64,000 nucleotides of DNA from the NCBI GenBank assembly GCA_022605955.1, contig JAKCOZ010000084.1, positions 1,185,501 to 1,249,500 of the forward strand, read 5' to 3'. The translations under genes were made by a program, and so were the position numbers. Each line of letters starts with the position of its first letter. Position 1 is the stretch's first letter. Under the pieces are notes generated by a model, which searched no databases, was not told the origin of the DNA, and saw only the letters and a list, made by a program, of their open reading frames with translations. The stretch comes from Rallus limicola. Its lineage: Eukaryota > Chordata > Aves > Gruiformes > Rallidae. Positions 13,401 to 27,100 of the stretch are shown piece after piece.

Positions 13401-13802
13401 AATGCCAGGCTAGTGGCATGGGAAGATGGACTGTGAAAGGGCAGCATTCCCCAGTAGTGCCATTTTCTTCAATAATGAGTGCAATCAGAAATAGAGGTGC
13501 AGTTGTTCAGAAGAGAAGATGTAAATCCATTATCACGGCATTAATTCTAAATGAAAACAGCCGCCTTCTTCTGTTACCACTTCTTCCCTCACCAGACAGA
13601 CAGCACAGCTGGTTGAATAAACTTGCTGCTTCCTGGAAATGATTGGCTATGTCCTGCATACAGACAAGCCCTCCAGAAAACTCCTCTTTTGTGACTTCAG
13701 ATCAGTGCTGTTCAAAACTCGAACCACAGAGAGGCAGGAATTTTTTTCATCCTAGCAGTAAGACTCCATCTGAGATTACATTATTGGAGCAAGAAAGGTG
13801 AC
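10441..13802. other. Unique AT-rich non-coding DNA
   Basis: No exon, RNA gene or assigned repeat. Short homopolymers include a G-run near 11078-11085 and a C-run followed by A-run near 11622-11638. A less AT-rich patch at about 12.5-12.75 kb shows no recognisable protein. The ATG frames of 64-78 codons have no domains. Confidence 0.55.
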
Positions 13803-15010
13803 TCATAGAACCATAGAATTATAGACCAACCCAGGTTGCAAGGGATCTTGAACAATTATCTGCTCTAACCTCTCCTTGGAAGGGGAGCCTAGATGTTTAT
13901 CTAGAACCTTATTCAGTTGTGTCTTGAAAATCCCCAGCAACGAGAATTCTACCACATATTTGGGGAGCTTATTCTAATAGATTATTTTTCTCACCGTAAA
14001 ATTTCTTTCTAATGTTGAGATTAAACATCTCCCAATGCAATTTATACCCATTGTCCCTTGTCTTTTCTATGTGGTTCCCTGTGAAGGGAGATCCTCTGTC
14101 CTCTTTGTAGCTTCCCTTTATGTCCTGGAATACTATGATGAGGTATCCACTGAATCTTCTCCAGGGTGCAACTACCTAGCTCCTTCAGTCTTTCCTCACA
14201 GTAGGTTTTTCCATCCCTTTGATGACTATGGTCATTCTTTGAACCCTTTCCTTGACCAAATTTTTCTTGAACTGTGGACACCAGAAATGGACACAGTATT
14301 CCACATGCAACCTGATAAGCATGGAGCAGAGAGGAATGATCATGCCTTTTATAGTAATGCCCCTGTAGATGCAGTCTAAGATCCTATGTTGCTGCAGTGG
14401 CACAGTGCTGACTCATACTGGGCTTGTTACCCACCAGCCCCCTAGGTCTCTTTCAGCAAGGCTTCTCCCTAGAGACACAGATCCTACCCTGTACTGGGCT
14501 CTAGTTATTTGGTCCCAGGTGCAGGACTTTGCATATGACTTTGTTAAACTTCATACTTTTCTTGCTTGCCCACTCCTCCAGCCTGTCCAGGTGTCTCTGT
14601 CAGATGGTTCTCCCTTCAGATGGGTTCACTTCATCACCCAGTGTGGTGTCACCAGCAAACCTGGTGAGGGTGCTTTCAGTTCTGTCATCCAGGTAATTTA
14701 TGAAGATGTGGAACATCTTGGAACCCAGTACCCTCAGACATCACACTTTTGATAGCCTACCCGTGTAAGTGAAACCATTGCTTACCACGCTATGAGTGTT
14801 AATTTTCTAATGATCTTTCCGACCAACCATCCGATCTGTATCTTGCCAGTTTGTTCAGGAGAACTGACTGTGGGAAAGAGTAGAGGACACTTTGCTGAAG
14901 TCCAGGTAAACAACATCCACTGCTCTCCTTGTGTCAAAAAAGAGGTTATTTTGTCATAAAAGGAGAACAGTTTTGTTTGTATGGTTAGAGATCTTGTTAA
15001 AGTTGAAATT
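13803..15010 (-). mobile_element. CR1 LINE, 5'-truncated, reverse transcriptase to 3' end
   Basis: The element reads on the minus strand, with its 3' end at 13803 where CATAGAA-type units form the reverse of the CR1 tail. Upstream, from high to low coordinates, the ORF2 reverse-transcriptase landmarks appear in order. They are a V-D-V-V-Y-L-D-F-S-K block (about 14890-14925), an I-F-I-N-Y-L-D block (about 14690-14715), F-A-G-D-T where active elements have F-A-D-D-T (about 14645-14660), then M-K-F-N-K and V-L-H-L-G, and finally an E-Y-C-V-H-F-W block (about 14275-14300). The catalytic Asp-Asp is therefore changed to Gly-Asp, and stops and frameshifts break the frame: a dead copy. CR1 lacks target duplications, consistent with none here. 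Plus-strand frames of 114 and 127 codons over it are antisense artefacts. The right boundary is approximate. Confidence 0.92.
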
Positions 15011-17249
15011 ATTATACTCTAGCTAATCATTTCAAGCTATTCCTTTGCACCAATATGCAAAGAAACCTCAGATAATAACCACTACTATCTTTGGTGCCAG
15101 TGGAACATAATCTAGAATAGTGATTATTGCTCTTCATTTTTACTTCGTAATTCTAGATTTTTTTTATTTTTTTCTTTTTTGTCCCTGACTTAAAAACAAA
15201 ACACAGTGATTACAAGAGAATAACTTCAAATTTCAGTCATGCTTCTTCCTCACTACGTGCTTCTCATTTGGAGAGGTGGCCTCTTACTTTGACTGCCTTT
15301 AATGCAAGGCCCTTAGTGTTGCACTGTCCAATAACAATTGCAAAAAGCTTCCACTAAAGAAACCAAACCCCAATTATCCACTCCATGAATCAACAGCAAA
15401 AATAATGCAGAAATCCTTTAATCAACAGATCTCCAGACAGAAAAGGTTTCCTAGACAACCTTACAATGATGTTGGTAGTTATAGTGGCAACATTCCTAAA
15501 GATCATCTTGGAACAATCAAATGTCGGCAAGACAGCAAGAACAACACCTAACATAATTTCCCTAAATCCCTCCTCAGCTATAGGTCTTGCACAGATGATT
15601 TCCAGACGAGCATATGTAACTAGACCCACCCTAGGCTACATGGTGGACAAAGAGAACACTGAATATAAATAAATAACAGAAAATATATTAAGGTTAAGCT
15701 ACTGTATCTTCCAATCAAATAACGGAAAAATTAATCCACAAACAGGAAAATGGATTACTAATAAAGTCATGATCAGTGTCTAATTAACACCACTAAATTG
15801 CAGAGCATACTCAGTGCAAATCTGAATTCATGGAGATAGGAGGAATATTATGCAGTAAATGTCTACATTAATGTAACTGAATGCATATATGTAATTGTGC
15901 CTAACATTCAGTCTCTTTTTGTACAGGCAACAAAAGTTTTCTTCTGCCTTTCATTGATAAATCATGAGAAATAAATCTGGAGTAAACGTTTCTTGTAGCT
16001 GCACATTTTTTTCCTGATGGCTCTATTAATACTTATGCTATGGTTGCTGTTGTTAGAAGCCTTCCTCTTACATGAAACTGAATAAAACTAAGGATTTGGC
16101 TGGGACTTTTTTTATTTGAATAGAAAAAATTATATTCTGGTTTATTTAGAGGTTTTGGTAGCATTTATCCAGTAGTACTTGTGCAGTGTTACCCAATTTC
16201 AGCGTGTCTTTTTTAGAGTTTATGTTCCTTTTTTGCAAGAACAAAAAATTGCTGCAAAATTTTTTAAAAAATAATATAAAGATTTAAAAATCAAGACGAT
16301 GTAGTTACACATTATTAATTGCTTATAAGCAGCTGCTGTACAAATCAAGAAATATGTATATGGGCATTGATCAGTGACCTGCCCCACCTGTGCTTCATAT
16401 TGAATAAATGAGTGCTAAAATTGAGTAGGTTTTCCACAAATTTGACTAATACAGAGTATTGTACGTTTTTTTTCCCCTTTTTCACTGATTATTTTTAGGT
16501 CAATCTAGCAAAGGACTAGCAGTGTTGATAGCTGTTGTATATATCTTGCTTGTCTTCTTCCTTCTCACCTTACAGTCCATCTTCAAGCTCTGTCGACATG
16601 TAACAGGCCAAGGTGGCCAACTGTGTAGTGTCTTTTTGTTACCTAGTTTATAGGTTTTATTCTTAAATGCATGCATCTTATTGTAAACCCTGAATCATTA
16701 CAAAACAAGTTTGCAAATATGGTATAGGACAACTCTTGTTTTTACCTATTTTAGCTGGTGATGACACTATGTACAGAGCTGTAATGACTGCTGGTTTTGG
16801 ATCCCCATGTCCCCAGTCCCCCTAACCACTTGAAAAATTATTTTCAATTTGGCCATGCATTGATCACCTCTCTCATTAACAAAATTCTCACAGAAACTAT
16901 CAAACTGTTATCTCCTGTGTTGCCTATATTTACTTCCACACAAGTACATTTGCTAGAAAAAAACTACAAACCTGATATGTACTCTGTCATGTGTTTGGCA
17001 CAGAGTCAATACAAGCTGGAGGATATCTCAAGCATTCCCATCTGCTCAGCTGTAAATGATAGGCAGTATTTATGCATGTGAATGTATTTTGGTAAATTTA
17101 AGCTAAGTCTTTTAATGAAAACCTACTGAAATCACCCACTAAAGAAATGTGATAGGTGTTTTAAATGTCTTTTTCTCTGGGACACCCCAATGTCTAACAT
17201 CTCTGTTAAACAGTGGCAAATGATATTTTACTGAATGGTTCGTTCATAT
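15011..17249. other. Unique AT-rich non-coding DNA
   Basis: No exon supported. A 55-codon stop-free run at 16489-16653 encodes a hydrophobic, helix-like segment behind a splice-acceptor-like pyrimidine tract, but this is compatible with chance in T-rich DNA. The 94-codon frame at 16797-17081 has no recognised domain. No repeats assigned. Confidence 0.5.
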
Positions 17250-17660
17250 TTCCTATTCTTTCACAGTGTATCAATATCTATCAGCAACATGAACCAAGTG
17301 AAATGGAATAGCTGTATCTCGCCGACTTGCCCATGATGTTCTGATTGAAATGCTTAGAAAGTTTTCTCAAAGGAATTTCATCACAGCCTTCATTTTCCTG
17401 GCATTTTGCCCATTGTACCATTGGGTACTGCAGAAAATTCAAATCAAAGATAAAAGCTGGCGGTGTGACTGAAAAATTTTAGATTAAATGAAAGATGTTG
17501 CTAAGCTGTTTATAATACATAAATGGTGGTTTATTCCTCTGTAGAGGGCCATAGCGGATAAACCAGAATTCCCCTTTCATTGACGTCAGTGAATGCAGTC
17601 CCCATCAGGGCTGGCGAAGGCATGAAATTTCCTTGTGATAAAATTACATTGACAATAGTG
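17250..17660. promoter_or_regulatory. Candidate regulatory block with a full CRE site
   Basis: Repeat-poor stretch containing the full cAMP-response-element core TGACGTCA at 17581-17588, centred in a near-palindrome (17576-17593). Other cores include TTTATAATA and TTGACAAT. The palindrome also resembles the centre of an old dispersed amniote repeat (see 30427-30443), so the site may derive from a transposon. Regulatory function is inferred only. Confidence 0.3.
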
Positions 17661-20600
17661 AGTATAAAATTCTGTTTTCCAAGAAATGCTAAAATGGATA
17701 AGAGTTAAATTAGGAAATCATAAATACTTTCCTTTTTGTGTTATTTATGCTCTTTATTATCAACAACTAAAATGATAGGGGATAAGAGTAATTCAATGAA
17801 GGAAAAAATTTACATCTGTCTTTCCTATGACATCTGCAAAGTTCATCAACTTTTCATTCATTGCAGAACCATGTATTATCTATAGCCACCCAAATATGAA
17901 GCAAATAGGAAGAAATGAACTCAATTATAGAATTTCATGAAATACAGCTGTGTACTTTGCATTTACTACTCATCAAACAATTTGAAAGCTTTTTCCTTTT
18001 TATAAAAAAGCATATTTTCAATCACTGAATTATAAATAGCATGTTATGCATTTCTTTTGATTCACCTGTTTCCTAATCAAACAGATGCCATACAAAAAGG
18101 CAGCATCTTATGTTTTTATTTTCTACACTGCTTTCCTCTTTCCATTTTAATTTTCAAATTTTGCTGCTTCTTGAAAGCTGTAATCTGAAAAAAACATTGA
18201 AAAGACTGGTACTTCATCAAGAAACCATCTAATAACAAATAAAACAGAGGTCTCTCATGTAGTGAATGGATGATATAGAGGATATACTCAGTATTTTTAG
18301 TGTCTCTTGCTCGTAGCACAAAGAAAAGGGGACATTCAGGGTTACCAAAAGGCAACAAATTGAAACAAGGAATTATATTTCTAAACTATGCAGACAAGAT
18401 ATTGCTGAGCCTAAATATAGAAAAATTTAAAGTGATACTGGATTATATATGGATGATAAAATTATCCATAGTTATAAGAGTAAGTATGTTTTAAAAATAA
18501 TCTGGAAGAGATAGAAAATTGAACATAATGATTTAAAAAATCTCTGCATTTTAGAGATTGTACCTAAGACAAATTCCTTTCACTTTCCTCAGAGATATCT
18601 AGGACTGCTGTCAGGAAGAAAGTTACACTAGATAAACTGTAAATCTTACACAAAACATTCTTGAAAATGATGCTACAAAACAGGAAATCTGTTTCTCTAA
18701 TCTTCTGTTCAATGGCAATTATCCTAGTTGTAGCTATGAATTGGAAGCTCCATGTAAGATACCATGCTGCCTTTTCTTGTGAACACAGATGAACATACAA
18801 AAATATTTTATTCCATTACTGCTCTTTAAATGCTAAATAAGAATGATTCATACATATATTCTTTGTTCTATGGAAAAATATTCCACATCCTGTTCTTGCT
18901 AAATGACAACGAAGACTACAGTTCTTACTCTAAAAGAACCATGTTCATCATTCATTCTCAGGGGTCAAGTGGATTGAGAGGCTGATGAACAACTTCATGT
19001 AGTCCAAACTGTTGAAGGACATCAGGGTTAAAGCTTTTCTGACTGAGCAAGCCTAGAGCATAAGTAGCCTGGTGTAACAGTCTCTAAGGTCAGTTTTTCT
19101 AGGTTGGGAACAGAGACCAGTTCAGACATTTTTGATTGTCCAGCAGAGTTGAAAGACTTACACTCCGTGATACATTCTCTAAGCAGAGAGACTGACTTCT
19201 TTGGTCACAAAAGACAGGACTGGGTTTTATGACCTAAGGTTTCATGATCTTATAAACTTTGTGACCTACTTATTCTATTTTTTAAAAACAATTATAAGGC
19301 CCAATATTTGAAATAAACTTTTTCTTTTTTTCTCTTTTTTTTTTTAATCTTATAATACATTTTGTACAGGAAAATAACTGTCAAATTTTTGCCATGCAAG
19401 CTTTTCACAGAAAGATATATTCTTGAACAGATAACACTAACGCTGACACAGCCCCTTCACTTACATTTCTAGAACTGAGTAACTACTCAGTGCACTCTAC
19501 GTCTAAAAGAGCTTGCCACTTTCATGCCAAGGGAAGTCTGGAGGTAACAAATAATCAGCCAAAAACTTTAACATTATTAATTACATTGAAAATATTATTA
19601 GAATTTTTAGAAGAAAAGTAATAAAAAGCGCAGACCTATTCAGTTGTTTAGTCTTTGTTTTCATTAAGGAATAATTTTTAAAAAATCTGAGCTTAGAGTT
19701 TTTCTCCTTAACTGCTTATTGCCTTTTGTTCATGCAGTTTGCTGGTTAAGGCCAGGACAGAACCAGTAATAATACCCAAATCAAATAATTTCAGGTGTGA
19801 AAGTCTAGTAAAGGCAGATGTCAGTTTTATACGTTTGCTTCTACTATAACCCACAGGAAGCATACTACAGTGCAGCTATATCTGGTAGGTATCTAGTTCA
19901 ACATAAGGGCAAAACCAACGCATTAGAAAAAAAGCTGTGTTATCCTTTCAAGCACAAAAATCACAGACTTATTGAGCAATTAAAAAGCTGAAAATATGAG
20001 GTGTCTTGGCAGCCCTAACTTGAACAAATGAATTTACATTTGGGATTACACAACCATGTTGTATGCTTTCATGGAAACATACTAGTTAACACAACAGCTG
20101 CCACATCACATGGGATCTATGTTGTCAAGCTACTTCTAAAAGTAACTCAAAATAGTAATATGCCCAAGAACATTTGGTATATAAACTGACCCATATTCTC
20201 CATTTTTTTTAATGTGTTTTGTAACGATTATGCCCTGATTTCCGTTGACTTAAAATTAATTGTTCTGAAAAAGATAAAGAAGGTTAAGAAACTTGAGTTT
20301 GGGATCAGGGCCAAAAGACACTGATGAATATATGAGATGATGTGAAACAGAACAAACTGCTACAGAAACAATTGGAAATAAAATACAGTCTAAGGAGGTT
20401 AGTGAGAAGAAATTCGTTTGAGCTGGAGTGAAGAAAGATATGGGGATGCTTTGGAACAGGCCCCACTTCACAACTTTGTTGATCAATGTAAGGAAGCAAG
20501 ATTATGACATCTTTTTCTTTTCATGTATGTGTAATTTTTAGTGAGATTATCCTTGGCTGAAGAAACTGAAGAGTTCTAAGACACTTCACCACTACACATT

Positions 20601-23600
20601 CCTGGCCACAGATTTCTTAGGAGCAGGCACTTTTCCATTGCCTTCCATGTCATCACTTTTGCCAGATTTCATGAAAGAAGAAGAAATTAAAGATGGATGG
20701 AAAATTATTTATTAATACAATAAATTCTGTCCTTATAACTAATAAAAAAACTAATTTAAGACCCCATAATTTGCCATGTATGTCAAACTATACCTATGAT
20801 CTTGGCATTGCTTAGGATATTTGAACTAAAATTGAGGATGAGGGGTTTTTTTTATTATTATTATTATTATTATTCACCAGAAAGGCCAAAATTGTTAATA
20901 TGTTCTATTTAGATTGAAGGACTAGTTTTAGATGGAACAACACTGACCTAACATTTCAGAAATGTAGAAACACTTGCTTACGTGTTCAAAACCAAACACT
21001 GTGAATTTTCTGAGATACTTAATTTCTGAACAGGTTTAATGGCATAAAGAAAGGTTTGTCTTTGCAGCCATTGATTGTCTTCTCTGCTTTGTCTCCCCTT
21101 CTTTTACAGCTCCAGCACTCTAGTGACCTAAGCCATAATCAGCTTCAAATGTCTCATCTGCTTCTGGATATCTGAAAATAAAATGTCTGCTGCTTTCTCA
21201 CAGTGAACCCTTTTCTACAAAGGCCTATTTATTTTTAAGGAAGTTTATTCTCCATATTGATTTTTGATACTATTCCATCTTGAATGATCTGTCTAAATAG
21301 TGACTGAGCCCTTCAGTAAATGCATGTAAACCAGGAAGGTCTTAAAATCAACAGCTAGACTTTTAAATTCAAGATTTACACATCTTGGGCAAGAGTACTA
21401 GACAACAGATGTGTGGTTTGAGCCATTTGCTTCCTGGTCATTTTTGCACAGAAAATGGAAGTTCATTTCTGGGTTTATGTATCTCTTAGGAAAACACATT
21501 TCAGATTCTCTCATTCTCAGTCTTACCAAACATTTCACCAAAATTAATGGTGAGAAGTACCTCCTTTATAGATTTCTTTGCAACAGATTGAGCATCATGC
21601 CAGTAGACAGTAACTGAATTCCTCAAAACCTTGATTCCAGTGAATAAAAAATAAAGATTTTATAGAACTGGAAGGTAGGCAGCGGGTTTGTATGAGAAGA
21701 CCCCAAGAAAACTGCTGATGTATGATCTCAAAGCACGTGTATTTATGTGTCTTTCTATGTTACCTCATATTTATTTCTTTATATTAAAAAAAAAAAAAAA
21801 AAGAAACAAAACCTCACTTCCTCACTTTTGTAGCATTGGGCCTCAGCTTCTTTTGTTATATATACATTTTTATCCATACTGTATTGTGTGGGACCATATA
21901 TATTTTATTCAAAATTTTTACTGTTGTTTTAGTATTTCAGTACATGAGCCTCACTGATTATAGTTTTGACCATTAACAATTATTTTTTATTTATATCTTC
22001 TCTGACTAATAATGTCTTTCCGGTCTGACCTAAGTACATTTGACTGCACAAGCATGGAATTTCATTTACTCCTGAGAATCCTGATGACTCATTAACAGGG
22101 ATATATCCTTAGGTCTCATTAATGTAGTTCTTACTATAATTTGCAGATGATTAGATAAGTGTCCTTTTACTTCTCCATCTTCCTTTACAGCACACGTAGT
22201 CTCACAGTGTGCCTGGAATGATTATAGCAGATAGATAGTTTAAATCATTTTTCCTTTCTTTGGACTCTGTCTTTTTTATGTGCATCTATTCTCCCTTTCA
22301 TTTAAGTTAGGGAGGTTTTTTTCTTCTTTTTAATTGTACATGGCTGGTCTTAAAGTGGGTAATCATTTCTCACTGTGGTGCCTCTAACTACTTTAGAAGG
22401 CTTTCTCTAATTCCTTTAATACTCAGAGAATCACAAACACTGCAGGATCCACTAAGGTTTTAACAGTACAGTGAGTCTACTTATAGGAATAGCTCAGAAA
22501 CAATGCATTTTCTGTGCACCAAATAAAAATATGCATACTGCTCCACTATCCCTGATTTTGAGAGCTGTTTCTGATTACTGATTGAAAATTCCTTCTGTTC
22601 TTCATTAAAGACTGAGATTCTTTTAAAATGCTTATTTACGGTGGCAGTCCTAAGGGGCAGGCTATGTATTTAACTGCCTACAGCTTCAAATCTCTTTCAA
22701 CATGAGGCCAACTCTGTGTTAGGTAACTTGTTGGGTGAGTGGTGCCACATTCCTCCTCTGCCTATGGGATAAAGTAGCCACAGTACAACATGGCTCATTT
22801 GATCCTAGACTATCATTAGCATTAATGAGCTTTGCATGTATGCATCAAGGAGAGGAAAGGAGAATCATAGCCTCTCATGCTTAATATTATGTTTTGAGGG
22901 GTCCTCTCCTTGGCTTAAGTTCATTCTTTCTGAGCCAAATCCTACATGCCTATGAAAAACTTGAGTAAACAGGCCATGTGCAGGGGATATGTGATGGACT
23001 GAGAGATGGAAAACATTCCCCCAACCCTACACTCACATGTCACTGCAACTTACATGATACAGCAGCAATTCCCTCCTGGGGAGGGGGTAGCTAATATTTT
23101 TTTTCCTTGACCCCGTCCCTTTGTCAAACTCAGCCCTTCCTTGAAAACCCTATAAATCTGCTGTGAAGACATATGCCATCAAGTAGGGTGAAAGAGCAGC
23201 AGGGATCCCCCTTTATGACCTTTCCTTTACATGGTGCTTCCCTCCCCAACTAACTCAACCATTGCATTTAGAACCCTCTGCCCTCATAGGGAAGGGTATG
23301 ATTGTTTCAGAAGGTAAAAGCAAAAACCAATGCATAAATAAGAGGGTTACACTCAGAAGGCTATCTAATAAACAGTTAGGTGAAAATACATAACACCAGG
23401 GTGCAATACGTACAGTAACTGAGATTTTTTTTCTGAGCATGACTTGCAAAGAACACACAGTTGGAAACAGAGCCCACATACTGAATTTTGTCCTGCTAAG
23501 GATAAGCTCACCTTCTGCCTTATTGACCACACCATTTTACCTTTATGTTTCCTTTTGTCCTCACTGAAAAACAGAATGAAAAGTCTTTCTAGTATCATTA

Positions 23601-24079
23601 ACAGAGGATGCCAGAGCACTGCAAGTGCTAATAAATCGAAAGTTCAACTTCTGACTTTCAAATAGTGACTAGTTCTCTGTCCAAAGGATCGCTCAGACCC
23701 TGCTCGGACTCAAACCAGGCATTTTTTCATGCAACATACAAATGCAGTATGTCCACCTCTGGATCCATACCAAGCCCCATTTTTGTGAGTGAAATAATCT
23801 CAACAGCTCAAATTTCTTTTCAGATTTGATAGAACTTACTTATCCTGTAGGTCTGCAAATGTAACAAGCAGTACAGATGACAGTGCCTTTTTTCCTGTGA
23901 ACTTGTAATACAAGGATTGTCTTTTGACAATTAAACATAGAAATGAAAAGAATCATTTTATCAGCTATAATGAGAATTACACAAGGTTGAAATATCTTTC
24001 AAATTAAAGCAAGATACTTATAATAAGCAAGGACACAGGTGTTTGACTCAGTTCTACCACATGTAGAACTAAAGGGGAC
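17661..24079. other. Unique AT-rich non-coding DNA
   Basis: No exon or RNA gene supported. Contents include a (TTA)n run at 20852-20874, a T-rich tract near 19320-19346, an A-run near 21786-21802, and a homeodomain-like cluster at about 22813-22847 (CATTAGCATTAATGAG followed by TTTGCATG). Frames of 64-91 codons show no domains. No transposon assigned. Confidence 0.5.
20852..20874 (+). repeat. (TTA)n microsatellite, about 7 units
   Basis: Uninterrupted TTA trinucleotide run following a short T tract. Confidence 0.9.
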
Positions 24080-24134
24080 ATGCCTGTTAAATACTGAATT
24101 TATTATGGGAATAAATTCAGTATTTAACAGGCAT
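24080..24134. repeat. Perfect 25-bp-arm inverted repeat (hairpin), 5-nt loop
   Basis: Left arm 24080-24104 and right arm 24110-24134 are exact reverse complements over 25 bp, separated by ATGGG. Pairing stops abruptly at both outer ends (24079 C against 24135 T). The stem is AT-rich with a CCTG/CAGG end. No similarity to a known transposon terminus was seen, and no coding frame or RNA gene lies on it. An exact 25-bp stem with a tiny loop suggests recent origin by template switching during replication, or selection on a structured RNA/DNA. It is shorter than a usual pre-miRNA stem. Confidence 0.95.
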
Positions 24135-27100
24135 TAGTCAGTTGATGTAGGACAGAATCATAGGCAGATTCAAACATCTTCAGTGTCTGGATGCCATCAA
24201 CATACCCATTTCTACTGATGTTTTATCTCCTGTGTACCTGGAAGCCGTAGCAATGAAATGGAGGAATACTATGAAAGCCTCAAGACTGAAATAAAGAGAT
24301 TTTTAAAAATCCATTCTACATTTATTTTAGTTTCTGTTCTCATTACATTTTTTACCATAGACCAGCTTCTGTAAAACTGAGAGACTGGTGATGTGTGCAG
24401 CACATCTGAAAGACCTGGCCATAGGCTAGCCCAGATGCGGCTACTTGACAGACATACTGCATGTGACTAGCTGGTGCAAACAAGCTGAGCAGTGCATTAA
24501 CTTCTCAGTTGAACAGTCAGTCCTTCGTGCTCTGAGCCTGCAGCCTGGACATGCCTCTAACAATGTTAGCAGTTATATAGTCACTGTGAAAGGTGGCTGC
24601 CATTTTGCAGGTGATTTTGAGATAGTCATTACAGGACATGCTTGGTCACTTTGCAGGTATTCAAAAAGAATGCATGCAAAAACAAGTTTCAGTCTCATTG
24701 ATATTGAGCGTTCATATGCACATATCTGATGGGTCTAGTAACAGCCCTGTCCATCCAGTAGCAGAATGGATTGCTTCTAGTCTTCTACCGGAGAAATTCT
24801 GCTTGTACTAATAATTAATCATGCAGCACATCAAGGACTCTGGCAAAAGTCTCCTATGACTATGTCTTAACAACAAAGCTACAGACTTGATCAGAGCCTC
24901 TGCCATTTTCAAGTTCCTTCTGCAGAGCTTTTTCCAGTTTGTAGAAATAATTTACTGAGGCAGAGAAAAACTGTCTGTACAGCCTGAGACATCGGGGCAC
25001 TCCTAAGGGTTAATAGAAGAACTGTGTTCAAGCTGTTCTCTAAATCATACAGAATAAAAAAAATTAAGCCCAGATTCCTCAAACCCTTTGTAAGAACTCA
25101 CCAGTGGACCACTGACTATCTAGCTTTGAGCAGAAATTCAACCAGAGTCACAGAAATCCCTTCAGAACACAAAGATAGTTGGATCCGGCACCTTTCTGCA
25201 AAAGCAACAACTTTAACAAGTCAGCATATTTGATGAAGAAAAAAAAGCATGTTGACAAAAAAATTCTTCATCGCCCTAATTAGAAACTCTGGCCTGGGCT
25301 GTGAATCTCTCTTCTGGTATGCAATTATAATGGGTAGCACTCAACACAAAATCCAAACCAAAACCAAAAACATTCTGTGTCTCCTCAAGTTCTGTTGCTT
25401 GAATTAAATTATTAGTGCCTGCTGTAAAACAATAATGATTTCTACTGTCAGAAGCAATGTTTGAAACAGATGTGAACCTCACAAAGCATATGTGAAAAAC
25501 GTGTGATCCACACACTAAGGTCACAGAAGCCATTTAGACACCACATGTAAAATATGTGAAACACATGTGGAGGCATGATGCAAATTCACATTTAGTTTGT
25601 CCTTTGGCAAGTATCAAGATCATAGGCTAAAAGAAGTAAATCTTTCCGAGGCAAACTTTGTGTCTGTGAAACTTTCAATCTTTATAAAAGATTAACTTTT
25701 TTTTTTTTTTTTAATTCCCACAGGGCAGACTTCTTAACCCCTCAAATTATCCATTGCTAATGCTGCCTGATACGTCCTTAGTGATGGAAAATTCTTGTTA
25801 CCCTCTTTCTTAATACCTACCAAAGCAAAAGGTTAACAGCTCTCTGCCGTCTGCTGTTACACAGCTAATCCTGGGGTGGTAATGCTGTTCTCACCCAGTG
25901 GGCTAGCCCTGCTTTATCTGAGCTTGTGACGGCGTAACTCAGGGCACTAGGCAGTAGAAAAAATCTCACTGAAAGGAGTCTGCAGTGTTACAAGTTGCTC
26001 GCAGATTATATTTCTTTAATGGTGATGCTAATGCTGAGGATATGGCTCTGGGTGCCACTCATCTCACCTAAATTCAGTCTCAAAAATGTTAGTGCTAAAG
26101 CAGCTGTCTAGACCCTGCTGTCAATGAACAAAGAGGCCTTTCCAAGCTCCACTTACTATAGGATGCAGTGAATTCCACTTTTGGAAGTGCTTCACTGACA
26201 ATGTAAAGGGGACAAACAGTTGATTTTGAGCAAAAGCTGAACTTTTAGATGGCCAAAGTAATATGGCAAAAGCCACTGGATGGGGATGGATGCGTATGGG
26301 AAGCACCAGCCCATAAGCTGATACCACCTGTATTCTCCACAGAGACCCAGGCTGTGTGTCAAAACCGAGACCTCGCAGTGCACAAGTGTCCCGTTCCACA
26401 TGATCTGCTCACAACATCTTCAAAATGTCTTTCTGATGCACACTGTTCTTGCAGTGGGGAGGGCCTTGCCACTAAACTTGGAGGTATCAGGCCCCAAGGA
26501 GTGGTATAACATTTGGCTTTTCATACTCTTCTTCACTCGTTTCTACCGCTAGAAATCCTGTGCTGTGGGAAACTGAAAAGTCTCCACCCTCCTCATCTTC
26601 TCAGCCACTTTTTCATCACCTTGGCTGCACCACATGTGAGTTTGATCAAGTCAGAATTCATGTAGCTGGGAAAAGTAAGCTCTGTCTTAAAACTCCTCTT
26701 TGTGCAATGACCCCAGTGGAATGATTCATGAGAATAAAGGTTTTTACATTGGCAAAAGTGTTACAGATACTGGACCATTTCTTTCATTGCCACTTTTAAA
26801 TGAATCAAAAAGGTAACTATAACAGAGAAATGCTAAGGGGATAATATGTCTCTTCCTGTTCTAACTGAAGACAATGGCAAAGTTCCCCTTGATTTTAAAA
26901 TAAGAAAGATAAAGAATTTAATAGAAAAATACAACATATTAACAACAACAAAAAAATTAACTTAAGGATAACACTGATTTTATATAGGCTCACATTCACC
27001 CACTGCTATCTGTCTTTCTCAGTTTCACGTCTTATAACGCTATACTTTAGGAAAATATTGTTTATGAAATATTCATGGCAAAACAAATAACGTCCATAAA

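Noticed and set aside
14035..14752. Plus-strand frames of 114 and 127 codons
   Set aside because: They are antisense to a minus-strand CR1 whose reverse-transcriptase motifs read on the other strand.
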